Shown one piece after another: positions 17,393 to 25,798 of a stretch of 64,000 nucleotides of DNA. Source of the stretch: an uncultured Bacillota bacterium (lineage in GTDB: Bacteria > Bacillota_I > Bacilli_A > RFN20 > CAG-288); the NCBI GenBank assembly GCA_949282275.1, contig CASDOO010000020.1, positions 1-64,000 on the forward strand. Direction: 5' to 3'. Within the stretch, counting starts at the first letter, position 1, and the number at the start of each line of letters is the position of its first letter. A program made the position numbers and the translations under genes. The notes below the pieces were generated by a model, which was not told the origin of the DNA, made no database searches, and was given only the letters and a program-made list of their open reading frames with translations.

Positions 17393-18195
17393 GACGAAGA
17401 CCTCCTTTCCCCGCCGTCGCCCTGGAACTTGCGGGTGGCAAGCATGACCAGGAAGATGATGATCAGCATCAGCAGGGACATGAACGAACCGCCGTTCCAG
17501 TCGGAGTTGGAGAAGGAAAGGTAGATGGAGTTTCCGAAGAGCATGATCTTGCCTTCGCTAAGCGTATCGGAGATGACATAGGAGGAGATTGTCGGCATGA
17601 AGACCATCATGGCCGCGGATACGATTCCAGGCATCGCCTGGGGAATGATGGAACGCGTAAACGTGCGGAAAGGATTGCATCCAAGATCCTGGGCCGCCTC
17701 GATTTGGCTATGGTCGAGCTTGAGCATCGTCGAATAGAGAGGCAATACGGTGAAGGGAAGGTAGTTGAGAACCATGCCGATCATCGTGCAGAGAAGCGGA
17801 TGTTCGCCGGTCGTCGTTCCCATCCACCCAAGGACCACGGAAAGAAGGTCTCTCAAGGCACCGGTACGGAGAACGAAATTGATCCACATCGGCATGACGA
17901 AGAGCATGACGAGCATGTAATTCTTGTTGATCTTCGGATTGGCGAGAAGATAGGAGAGCGGGAAGGCGATAAGAAGGCAGATGACGGTGTTGAGGATACC
18001 AATGAGGAGGGAGATGAGAAGGACGTTGAGCTTGACCGTCGAGGTGAAGAAGGACTTGAAGGCGTCAAGGGTGAAGTAGCCGTTGCTGTCGGTGAAGGCA
18101 TAGTAGACGATGAAGAGGATCGGGACGAGGATGAAAAGGATGAGAAAGAGCGTGAAGGGCAGGGCGAGGGCCTTGCGGAAAGACTTATATCTCAT
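17386..18195 (-). CDS. potB: Spermidine/putrescine ABC importer permease PotB
   Basis: 269 residues with six membrane helices. Family features include [20 protein letters not shown] and the coupling motif [25 protein letters not shown]. The start overlaps the end of potA by 11 bases, with AAGGAGAG upstream. It pairs with PotC in the membrane. Confidence 0.95.
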   Translation of the reverse strand: MRYKSFRKALALPFTLFLILFILVPILFIVYYAFTDSNGYFTLDAFKSFFTSTVKLNVLLISLLIGILNTVICLLIAFPLSYLLANPKINKNYMLVMLFVMPMWINFVLRTGALRDLLSVVLGWMGTTTGEHPLLCTMIGMVLNYLPFTVLPLYSTMLKLDHSQIEAAQDLGCNPFRTFTRSIIPQAMPGIVSAAMMVFMPTISSYVISDTLSEGKIMLFGNSIYLSFSNSDWNGGSFMSLLMLIIIFLVMLATRKFQGDGGERRSSSW

Positions 18196-19867
18196 AGTCC
18201 TCGATCTCTCCTTTCAGCTTCATCTTGATGTCTTCCTTGCGGACGGTAAGGCCGACGATATCGCCGGGATTGAAGGTGTAGGGCGTGGCGACGAAGAAGT
18301 CTTCCTCGTTCTCGGTGCGGACAAGGATGAGGTAGTGGTCGCCCTTATAGACGGCGGTGATGACCTCACCGGTGATGTTGGCTTCGGAAGTATCGTCGGA
18401 AATCTGGAGTGCCCTTGGGTCGATGGTGGCGATGACGTCCGCATTGGCGAAGTCATAGCGTTTCTTGTCATAGGTGACGATGCCGTCCTCGTCGACGCTG
18501 GAAGAGGCAAAGAGGCAGGAGAGGTCGCAATCGAATGGGGCATCGTCGATATAGACGCGATGGTCCTTTCCGATATAGCTGTCGGTATAGACGTTGAGAT
18601 CGTTTGCCCTCTTCATCAGGTGGATGCCAGCCGGACGGATGTCCAGATAGATTGGCTTGTCCTGGTCGAAATCCTTGATGGACTGGGCGAGAAGCTCGTC
18701 GTGGCCGATCATGATGACGTATTGATAGTGGATGCCCTTGAAGACCTTGGCGGCGATGCGGCCCTGGATATAGTTTTCCTTGGGGAAGTCGGAGAGGTGG
18801 ACATCTTCCGGACGGACGATGACATCGACCCTTTCGTTGACGGGGAAATCGTCCAGGCAGTCATAGGCGTGGTTGAGGAAGCGGACCTTCCTCGGGGCGA
18901 TGACCGTCGCATTGTAGATGTTGGAGGAACCGATGAAGTCGGCGACAAAGGCGTTCTGCGGTTCGTTGTAGATTTCTTCGGGCGTTCCGATCTGCTGGAT
19001 GACGCCATCGTTCATGACGATGATCGTGTCGGACATGGTCAAGGCCTCTTCCTGGTCGTGGGTGACGTAGATGAAGGTGATGCCAAGACGCTTGTGCATT
19101 TCCTTGAGTTCCAATTGCATGTCCTTGCGCATCTTGAGGTCCAGGGCGCCAAGGGGCTCGTCAAGAAGAAGGATGAGCGGTTCGCAGGTGATGGCCCTGG
19201 CGATGGCGACCCTTTGCTGCTGGCCGCCGGAAAGCGTCGAGATGTCCCTGTCTTCCAGCTCGTCGAGATCGACGACGGAGAGGGCATGAACGACTTTCTC
19301 GTCGATTTCCTGCTCGGTGAGATGGCGGAACTTGTAGGCCTGGACCGGAGTCTGCAGGACTTCCTGGAGCCGTGCCTGGAGTTCCTTGAGTCTCTTTTCC
19401 TTCTCTTCCTTGTCGATGATCTTGTCGTGGCGGATTCGGCGGATCTGGCTCTTGAGATCCTTGGCCTTTGCCTTGTCCACCTTCATGACGGGATGGCCTT
19501 CCTTGTCTTTCAAAGGCATCGGGATCTTCTTGTTGCGAAGGCCGAAGGCGACGTTGTCATAGACGTCGAGGTTCGGGAAGAGGGCGTAATGCTGGAAGAC
19601 GGTATTGACCGGTCTCCGATAGGGCGGGATGGTCGTGATGTCCTTTCCATTGAGAAGGATATCGCCGGATGTCGGTATCTCGAAACCGGCAATCATGCGG
19701 AGCGTCGTAGACTTTCCGCATCCAGATGGTCCCAGAATGGTGACGAACTCGCCTTTCCGGATGTTGAGGTTCATCTTGTCGATGACGGTAGTGCCGTCGA
19801 AAATCTTCGTCACGTTCTTCATCTCGATGATGAAGGATGATTCGGATTTGCCCTGCAGCTGTTCCAT
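18185..19867 (-). CDS. potA: Spermidine/putrescine ABC importer ATPase PotA, enlarged form
   Basis: 560 residues, against about 370 for typical PotA. Walker [11 protein letters not shown]-loop [10 protein letters not shown], signature [14 protein letters not shown], Walker [14 protein letters not shown] and the H-loop [10 protein letters not shown] are intact. Between Q-loop and signature there is an extra lysine-rich, probably helical insert of about 80 residues (from [12 protein letters not shown] through [13 protein letters not shown] to EQEIDEKV). The C-terminal TOBE-type regulatory region is also enlarged. As I recall, mycoplasma PotA proteins are similarly long. The internal ATG at 19867 has GGGAGGAAA upstream; an in-frame extension to 20002 crosses the promoter and is not coding. 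Confidence 0.9.
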   Translation of the reverse strand: MEQLQGKSESSFIIEMKNVTKIFDGTTVIDKMNLNIRKGEFVTILGPSGCGKSTTLRMIAGFEIPTSGDILLNGKDITTIPPYRRPVNTVFQHYALFPNLDVYDNVAFGLRNKKIPMPLKDKEGHPVMKVDKAKAKDLKSQIRRIRHDKIIDKEEKEKRLKELQARLQEVLQTPVQAYKFRHLTEQEIDEKVVHALSVVDLDELEDRDISTLSGGQQQRVAIARAITCEPLILLLDEPLGALDLKMRKDMQLELKEMHKRLGITFIYVTHDQEEALTMSDTIIVMNDGVIQQIGTPEEIYNEPQNAFVADFIGSSNIYNATVIAPRKVRFLNHAYDCLDDFPVNERVDVIVRPEDVHLSDFPKENYIQGRIAAKVFKGIHYQYVIMIGHDELLAQSIKDFDQDKPIYLDIRPAGIHLMKRANDLNVYTDSYIGKDHRVYIDDAPFDCDLSCLFASSSVDEDGIVTYDKKRYDFANADVIATIDPRALQISDDTSEANITGEVITAVYKGDHYLILVRTENEEDFFVATPYTFNPGDIVGLTVRKEDIKMKLKGEIEDYEI

Positions 19868-19908
19868 TTGGTTTCCTCCCACTTTTTTCGTCAAAAATAA
19901 ACGTCCAA

Positions 19909-19937
19909 AATATAGGGTCTCGACCCCCAAAATGCAA
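19909..19937 (-). promoter_or_regulatory. Promoter of potABCD
   Basis: On the minus strand TTGCAT (19937-19932), 17 bases, TATATT (19914-19909), 42 bases before the potA ATG. The spacer contains a small palindrome GGGTC-GA-GACCC that could bind a regulator or form a hairpin in DNA only. Confidence 0.7.
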
Positions 19938-20207
19938 TCCTTTTTTTCAAAAAAAATCCCCCTGAAAAACGCATTTGAAATATCTTTCGTTAATCTCATC
20001 AAGTTTTGAATCGAAAATCATTGACGGGAATTGTCAAAATCGCTAAAAGCGTATAGGAAAAAACCTTTTCCAATAAATGAAAGACGTCATGAAAAAAACA
20101 CAAAAGGTCCTTTTCTCTCGCAATCGTAAAGAAACGGCGAGGAAAATGATGGGGCATTTTGCATCGAAATCTGCTATGATTCTCTTGCAAGTCATGGAGG
20201 TAGGAGA
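19938..20207. other. Divergent intergenic region between potA and the HAD phosphatase gene
   Basis: Rich in A and T runs. It includes TTGAC-7-GTCAA (20021-20037), an inverted repeat that could be an operator or a -35 for the plus-strand gene, and a TATGAT at 20174-20179 about 30 bases before its start codon. No small gene is evident. Confidence 0.4.
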
Positions 20208-20879
20208 ATGAAGGGAAACGATTATCAGGCATTCGTCTTCGACATGGACGGGACGATCGTCTCTTCCATCGAGGATATCGGCGATGCGGTCAATTATTCC
20301 CTTGCCTTCCATCACCTTCCGATACACCCCATGTCGGATTTCCCGGGCTATCTCGGAAACGGCTCCGTGAAGCTTATCCAACGGGCCTTGGGAAAGGAAC
20401 ATCAGGACTGTTTCCAGAAGGTCTTCGATACCTACTATGCCTATTATCTCGAGCATTTCTGCGTCAAGACGCATCCCTATGAAGGAATCGTCGAAAGCCT
20501 AAGCTGTGCCAAGAAGGAAGGCATCCTTCTTTTCGTCTATACCAACAAGCCCGAGAAGATAGCTCTCGAGGTGGCCGACAAGTGCTTCGGGAAGGGGTTC
20601 CTCGATGGCCTTGTCGGAATACCCCTTGGCGGCAAGGTCAAGCCCGATCCGGAAGCCTTTGTCGAAAGGGTCATGAAACCCTATCATCTCGATCCAAAAC
20701 GTTGTGCCTACTTCGGGGATTCCGTCACCGACATCTTGACCGCCAGGAACCTTTCCATCGAAAAGGCCTATGCCGTTTCTTGGGGCTATGTTCCAAGAGA
20801 AAGGCTTCTTGAGTCGAAACCTTATCGCCTGCTTGAGAACCCACTTCAGATCAAGGACGTAGCCCAAGGACTTCTCTAG
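20208..20879 (+). CDS. HAD family phosphatase, phosphoglycolate phosphatase-like
   Basis: 223 residues. HAD motif I FDMDGTIV (11-18) has the nucleophile and acid Asp residues. An alpha-helical cap follows, then motif II VYTNKPE, the lysine in KVKPDPEAF and motif III FGDSVTDI. This is the Gph/PgmB-like subgroup, acting on small sugar or organic phosphates. GGAGGTAGGAG precedes the ATG. Its last four bases overlap the convergent 855-residue gene, and no terminator separates them. Confidence 0.85.
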   Translation: MKGNDYQAFVFDMDGTIVSSIEDIGDAVNYSLAFHHLPIHPMSDFPGYLGNGSVKLIQRALGKEHQDCFQKVFDTYYAYYLEHFCVKTHPYEGIVESLSCAKKEGILLFVYTNKPEKIALEVADKCFGKGFLDGLVGIPLGGKVKPDPEAFVERVMKPYHLDPKRCAYFGDSVTDILTARNLSIEKAYAVSWGYVPRERLLESKPYRLLENPLQIKDVAQGLL

Positions 20880-23443
20880 GCCCTGTTTTGGAGGTCGGAT
20901 AGATTCGGTGCCTGGCCTAGCCAGGCCTTTTTCGTTTCATCTAAGGGAGCAAAGCGATAAGGGTGGAAGCCGGTGATGTTGCTTGCCGCTCTTAGCATGG
21001 CAATCTTCATCGCCTGGTATTTTCCGATTGGACTGGTGTTGAAGTCCGGGACGGGATCCTGTTTCAGGTCGAGGGAGTAGAGATAGGGATCAAGAGTGAA
21101 TTCCGTTCCGAAGCTTTCCGCCAGTGTCTTGGAAAGGAAGACATCGGATGCATTGTATCCGCCTCCGTTGAGGAAGACGGGGAGGTTGACATAGTGGCTT
21201 CCTTCCCTTTCGACCAGGACATGGGATTGTTGTTCCGCAATCATTTTCTTCAGGGGCAGGTAGTCGTCCTCGGTGACGGAGACGGAAAAGCCATCGCCAA
21301 GTCCGCCATGGGCAAGGATGAGCGAGGCGATGTTCTCTAGAAGCAGGGACTCAAAGGAAAGGTCGTCGAATTTCTTCCAGTCATAGAAACGGCAATCCCC
21401 TTCAAGGCTAAGCAAGACGGGATAGGAGGTCCTTGCCATGTTCGAAGGCTGGACATCGCCAAAATACATGCCCGTGATGAGGGAGAGCAGCGAGGTGATA
21501 TTGGAATGGAGGAAGCTTCCCTGCGGAATCGTGTCCAGGAAGAGGGCGGAAATGCCGGAGTTGTAGAAGAAGCAGTCCGAAATCGCCGTCGTTCCTTTAT
21601 AGACCTTGTTTCCCGAGCCATCGAAGAAACCTTCCGTGTTGGTCAGGCTGTCAGCAATCGTCGGGATTGCGTTGGCATAGTCTTCCTTGGAATAAAGCCC
21701 TTCGTCCACCCCGACGAATTCGTTGGCCTGGGTGTTGTAGATGGCTCCGTAGGAAAGAAGGGAATCGGCTTTGTAATTGAAGTCCTGAAGGGATTCCAGG
21801 CTCTGTCGGGAAAGATAGTCCTTTGCCGTCGTTCTGTGCTTGACGCCGTTCCCGTCCGTATAGACGACTTCCTTGTCTTCGTTGACCTCGTTGAATTCGT
21901 TCGCCCCCAGCTTGACGAGGAATTCCATCGCATTCTGGAGAAGGCAGTTTTCGACTGTCAGGCCTTGGCTGGAATAGCTTCGCAGGACGTTTCTTCCTTT
22001 CTCGATGACGGAATTCTGGACACGGACATTGTCGCCGTTGACTTCGAGGACGGTTCCCGTATAGGCGAGGTTCGTGAGATTCCCGGCGATATTGTCGGCG
22101 TTTGCGAAATGGACATCGTCCAAGGTGATATCGTCTCCATCCACGTAGAAGCCGACATTGTCCTGGCCATAGAGGGCGAAGATGGGAAGGCCACCATTGG
22201 TAATGCTTGTTCCGGGCGTGTTGGGGTCGCCAAGACTGACGTAGAGAAGCGGGCCCCGATAGAGGTCGCTTTCACCGAGGATTGCATTGGTCGTCTGGTT
22301 TCCGAGACTGTCGGTGATGGTCTGCTCCTGGGACGGATAGCAAAGGTCGTGAAGGTTTATCTCGAAGCCGTTTCCATGGAAGTCCTTCTGGATGTGGACG
22401 GCGGCATAGCGGAGCAAGGAGACGGGTGTCTCCGGTTTCTTCTCGTTCCAGAAGTCGAGATAGGTATGGTCATAGGTTGTCGTGAAGCGATAGAGGTCGG
22501 AAGGTTCAAACGGACGTGGAGAAGTTCCTGACATATGGCCAAATAAGGAAGCACCTTTGTCGGAAAGGACAAGGTTGCCGTCATTGTCGATAATGGCGGA
22601 CCCATCGGAAGTCGTTTCATATGTTCTTTCGAAATTGAGAAGATTCTTTCTTAGGACAATAGGGATTCCCGTTGCGGAGTCATTCGTTGCTGCCATCAAG
22701 TCGTCATAATCATAGACATTCATGGCTTCCTCGATGGCAAAGGCAATCGTCCCGTTTCCTTTGGAAGAGACGGGATTGATGAAGGTGACGGAAGCTTCCC
22801 CTTCCTCAAGGAGTGTGATTTCATGGTTGGGAAGGTCGACTTCCACGTTTGGACTGCTTTCGATTTTGATCTCGTTTTCCTGGAAACTTGAGGTTCCGAA
22901 AATCTCGATGTCAAACGAGAGGGTCGCATCGGGAGTCTTTCTATCATAGGCATCGACGCTATCGTAGAGACCGACATGGTTGATTCCGGAGATGGATTGG
23001 CTCGAGAAGGGGATCGTCGGGGTGATGATGATGGCTCCGGAATCGCCGACGATACGGGCAAGGAAATAGTCGGAGACGTTTCCTTTTTGGTTTCGGCATT
23101 CCACACGGCACGTTCCTTCATCGTGGAAGACGAGATAGTTATCCTCGCCTTCTTTCTCGATTGTCGCAATGTCGCTTTCCTCTTTCGTCACGGGATCCAA
23201 GCTCGACCAGACGAGGTCATTTCCATCGCTTAGAGGATAGCGTTCATCATAGACGGGATTGGCCTTCAGAAGTGTCCTTCTCTGGGAAAGGGAGAAGGGA
23301 TTTTCTTCGCCGCTTTGGTACTCCCAGCTTATTCCCGTGATGTCCGTCTCAACCGACCGGATGATGACTGTCGAGGTGACGAAGGCAAAGATGGCGATGA
23401 GGAAGGGAAGGAAAAGGAGGAAGATGATGGCTTTCTTTCTCAT
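20876..23443 (-). CDS. Large surface protein, predicted right-handed beta-helix, last gene of the SipW operon
   Basis: 855 residues. An N-terminal hydrophobic segment (about 4-30) acts as signal or anchor. Residues about 30-240 look like all-beta, Ig-like repeats (ATLSFDIEIF, NHEITLLEEGEASVTF). From about 300 to 560 the spacing of short strands and Asn/Val turns (VGFYVDGDDITLDDVHF, VLEVNGDNVRVQNSVIEKG, GLTVENCLLQN) resembles pectate-lyase-like beta-helix coils. No sortase motif or C-terminal anchor is seen. It overlaps the ABC permease gene by four bases with AGGAGG before its ATG, so it is translationally coupled to the exporter. Function unknown; it may be cargo or a surface scaffold of the system. 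Confidence 0.75.
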   Translation of the reverse strand: MRKKAIIFLLFLPFLIAIFAFVTSTVIIRSVETDITGISWEYQSGEENPFSLSQRRTLLKANPVYDERYPLSDGNDLVWSSLDPVTKEESDIATIEKEGEDNYLVFHDEGTCRVECRNQKGNVSDYFLARIVGDSGAIIITPTIPFSSQSISGINHVGLYDSVDAYDRKTPDATLSFDIEIFGTSSFQENEIKIESSPNVEVDLPNHEITLLEEGEASVTFINPVSSKGNGTIAFAIEEAMNVYDYDDLMAATNDSATGIPIVLRKNLLNFERTYETTSDGSAIIDNDGNLVLSDKGASLFGHMSGTSPRPFEPSDLYRFTTTYDHTYLDFWNEKKPETPVSLLRYAAVHIQKDFHGNGFEINLHDLCYPSQEQTITDSLGNQTTNAILGESDLYRGPLLYVSLGDPNTPGTSITNGGLPIFALYGQDNVGFYVDGDDITLDDVHFANADNIAGNLTNLAYTGTVLEVNGDNVRVQNSVIEKGRNVLRSYSSQGLTVENCLLQNAMEFLVKLGANEFNEVNEDKEVVYTDGNGVKHRTTAKDYLSRQSLESLQDFNYKADSLLSYGAIYNTQANEFVGVDEGLYSKEDYANAIPTIADSLTNTEGFFDGSGNKVYKGTTAISDCFFYNSGISALFLDTIPQGSFLHSNITSLLSLITGMYFGDVQPSNMARTSYPVLLSLEGDCRFYDWKKFDDLSFESLLLENIASLILAHGGLGDGFSVSVTEDDYLPLKKMIAEQQSHVLVEREGSHYVNLPVFLNGGGYNASDVFLSKTLAESFGTEFTLDPYLYSLDLKQDPVPDFNTSPIGKYQAMKIAMLRAASNITGFHPYRFAPLDETKKAWLGQAPNLSDLQNRA

Positions 23444-25050
23444 GATTGGGCCTCCTTTTCATATCGCAGGAATAGTTTCTCCGTCTTCAGGAAAAAGAGC
23501 AGGAAAAGAACTCCGGAAAGAATTAGGAGAAGAATCAGCGCACAGAGATAGAACGTCAGGACGCTTTGACTGTTGAAGGGCTTCAGGAGGGAAAGAAGGA
23601 AGGAAAAGGCAAGGAAAATAACGGGAAGGAGGAAATCGACGACGAGCGAAAGGAAATCGCCTTTCTTCATCCTCAAGTCCAAATGGATCGAGGAGAAGGA
23701 GAGGGCAAGAAGGAAGACAAGGCCGATGGGAAGGAGGAAGGCAAAGGAAAGGGCGGAAATCTCGTTCGTCGAGACCAACACGATGATGGCGACAAGATAG
23801 GAAACAGCGGAGAAGAGGAAGGGGACGAAAAGCTTGACCAGGAGCTGCTTTCTCGGGGATACGGGCAAGGTCTTCATCGTAACGATGTTGTTTCCTTCTT
23901 TCTTCAGGGAAAGGGAGGAGGTGGCATTGATGACGGCAAGGAAGAGAAGGATCAGAAGGGAATCCATAAACAAAAGGAAGTTCGGAAAGAGCGTCTGGAT
24001 GAAGCTGAGGTTTCCCGTATGGAAGATGACGTTGATTGCCGAGACGACCAAATAAATCAGGAATGGCTCCACGGCAACAAGGGAAATGAAGGAAAAGAAG
24101 CCATCGCTTCGGCTTAGGACAAGGGAGAGCTCCTTCTTGACCAAGGCCATGAAAGGCGTGTCCAATGTGACAGGAAGGACCAGGAAATCCTTTCTCTCCT
24201 CCCCCTTTACGCCTTGACGATAGTAACGTTCCAAATAGGGATAGAAGATAGGTAAGGAAAGAAGGGGAAAGCCAATCGTCATCAAAAGGAACCAAAGGAA
24301 GGCGATGGCGCTTTCCGTGAGCAAAGTCTGGGAAAGAAAGGATGTCGGGACAAGGTATCGGGCGATATGGGACATGGATTCCATCCTTTCCGTGGTGAAG
24401 AGCATGTCCAACGAGGAATTCTGAATCAGATCGACGAAGAGACCGAGGAACAAGGAATAAAGATAGGCAAGAAGGAAGGAGATGGCGATGGTAAAGAGGA
24501 AGGCAAGGATGGGATAGCGCTTGAGGAAAAGGTAAAGGACGCGGTAAGGAAGGAGGAAAAGAAGGGCAATGCCAGTCAGAAGCACGGCGAACAAAGGAAG
24601 GAAAAGCAGGAGAAGGAAATAGAAAATACCACCGCTTCCGGATTCGGCACCATAGACGATGGATAACGGAAAATAGGTGATGAAAAGGAACAAGGCATTT
24701 CGAAGAAGAGAGTAAAGCGTTTTTGAAATAAGAATATCCTTCCTCGATACGGGCCTCGATCCCAGGATTATCCTTTCCTTCTCGTTTTGGAAAAATGTCT
24801 TGTGCATCGTCGGGACAGCAAAGACGATGCCGAGAACAAAGACGAAGAAGAGGACGAAATCGTAGAAGGAGCGGTTGAATCCGGAATAGATGGCAAGCTG
24901 TCCATAGAGCCTGTCGTAGACGAAACAGAGGATGGTCACGAGAAGTCCGGCAAAAAGGACGGTCGATGCTATCGACAGGATTCTTTTCGTGCCGCGTTTA
25001 TGGAAGACGGAAGAGGAGAACAGTTCCCGCTTAAATAACGTCCGGATCAT
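23440..25050 (-). CDS. ABC-2 type exporter permease, double length
   Basis: 536 residues with about twelve hydrophobic helices in two sets, separated by a hydrophilic stretch (about 275-310). The first set follows the ABC-2 pattern of a cytoplasmic N-terminus, then NEKERIILGSRPVSRKDILISK, a loop typical of ABC-2 permeases; an equivalent KEGNNIVTMKTLPVSPRKQLLVK lies in the second half. It thus looks like two fused permease units. It overlaps the ATPase gene upstream by 20 bases and the beta-helix gene by four. It probably exports or helps assemble a product of this operon. Confidence 0.8.
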   Translation of the reverse strand: MIRTLFKRELFSSSVFHKRGTKRILSIASTVLFAGLLVTILCFVYDRLYGQLAIYSGFNRSFYDFVLFFVFVLGIVFAVPTMHKTFFQNEKERIILGSRPVSRKDILISKTLYSLLRNALFLFITYFPLSIVYGAESGSGGIFYFLLLLFLPLFAVLLTGIALLFLLPYRVLYLFLKRYPILAFLFTIAISFLLAYLYSLFLGLFVDLIQNSSLDMLFTTERMESMSHIARYLVPTSFLSQTLLTESAIAFLWFLLMTIGFPLLSLPIFYPYLERYYRQGVKGEERKDFLVLPVTLDTPFMALVKKELSLVLSRSDGFFSFISLVAVEPFLIYLVVSAINVIFHTGNLSFIQTLFPNFLLFMDSLLILLFLAVINATSSLSLKKEGNNIVTMKTLPVSPRKQLLVKLFVPFLFSAVSYLVAIIVLVSTNEISALSFAFLLPIGLVFLLALSFSSIHLDLRMKKGDFLSLVVDFLLPVIFLAFSFLLSLLKPFNSQSVLTFYLCALILLLILSGVLFLLFFLKTEKLFLRYEKEAQS

Positions 25051-25798
25051 TTTCCTCTTCCTTTTCCTTGGCGTTTTCCAGGAAGTACTGGTTGAGATGG
25101 TAGCGTTCCCTCGGGTTTTCTTTCAAAGAGAAGATCTTTTGGATCGTTCCCTTGTTGATGATGGCAACCCTGTCGCACAGACGGGCGATGAGGTCGATGT
25201 TGTGGCTTGCCACGAAGACGGTCTTGTCGTGATCGGCAAATTCCCGCATCATCCGGCACAGCTCGTTGGACGTGAAGGCATCCAGTCCAACGGTTGGTTC
25301 ATCAAGAATCCAGATCTTCGGGTTGTGAATCAGAGAGGCAATCAAGCAGAGCTTTTGCTTCATTCCGTGGGAGTATTCCTTGATTGGTCTATAGAGATCG
25401 TTCATGGAAAGATCGAGACGTTTTGCCAAATATTCGAAATTCGTCTTGAAACGATTCTTGTTTATCCTGTAGATGGAGGCGATGAATTCCACGTAGCCAA
25501 GCCCACTCATCTCCTCATAGCTTGTCGGTTCGCTCGTGACATAGCCAAAGGTTTCCTTGGCCTTGTTGGCTTCCTTGCGGATATCAAATCCGCCAATCTG
25601 GATCGTTCCGCTTTGGAAATCCTTGATTCCGATGGAGCATTCGATGGTGGTTGACTTTCCGACGCCGTTCTTTCCGATGAATCCGAAAAGCTCGCCTTCA
25701 TAGACATCAAGGTCTATACCCTTAAGGACTTCATGTGTTCCGTAGCTCTTGTGGAGGGAGTGGATGGCGATTGCGATATGTTTTTCTGCTTCAGGCAT
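25031..25798 (-). CDS. ABC-2 type exporter ATPase
   Basis: 255 residues. Walker A GKNGVGKST (42-50), Q-loop VTSEPTSYEEM, signature SHGMKQKL, Walker B IWILDEPTVGLD and H-loop FVASHN are intact; this is the CcmA/NatA-like export class. AAGGAG precedes the ATG, which overlaps the 950-residue protein gene by eight bases. The acidic tail (KEKEEENDPD) is unusual but short. It powers the permease encoded just downstream. Confidence 0.9.
   Translation of the reverse strand: MPEAEKHIAIAIHSLHKSYGTHEVLKGIDLDVYEGELFGFIGKNGVGKSTTIECSIGIKDFQSGTIQIGGFDIRKEANKAKETFGYVTSEPTSYEEMSGLGYVEFIASIYRINKNRFKTNFEYLAKRLDLSMNDLYRPIKEYSHGMKQKLCLIASLIHNPKIWILDEPTVGLDAFTSNELCRMMREFADHDKTVFVASHNIDLIARLCDRVAIINKGTIQKIFSLKENPRERYHLNQYFLENAKEKEEENDPDVI

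Noticed and set aside
14808-18228. Long plus-strand frames opposite potBCD
   Set aside because: Antisense shadows produced by codon bias; rich in Gly/Asp/Val without domains, and the opposite strand holds clear ABC genes.
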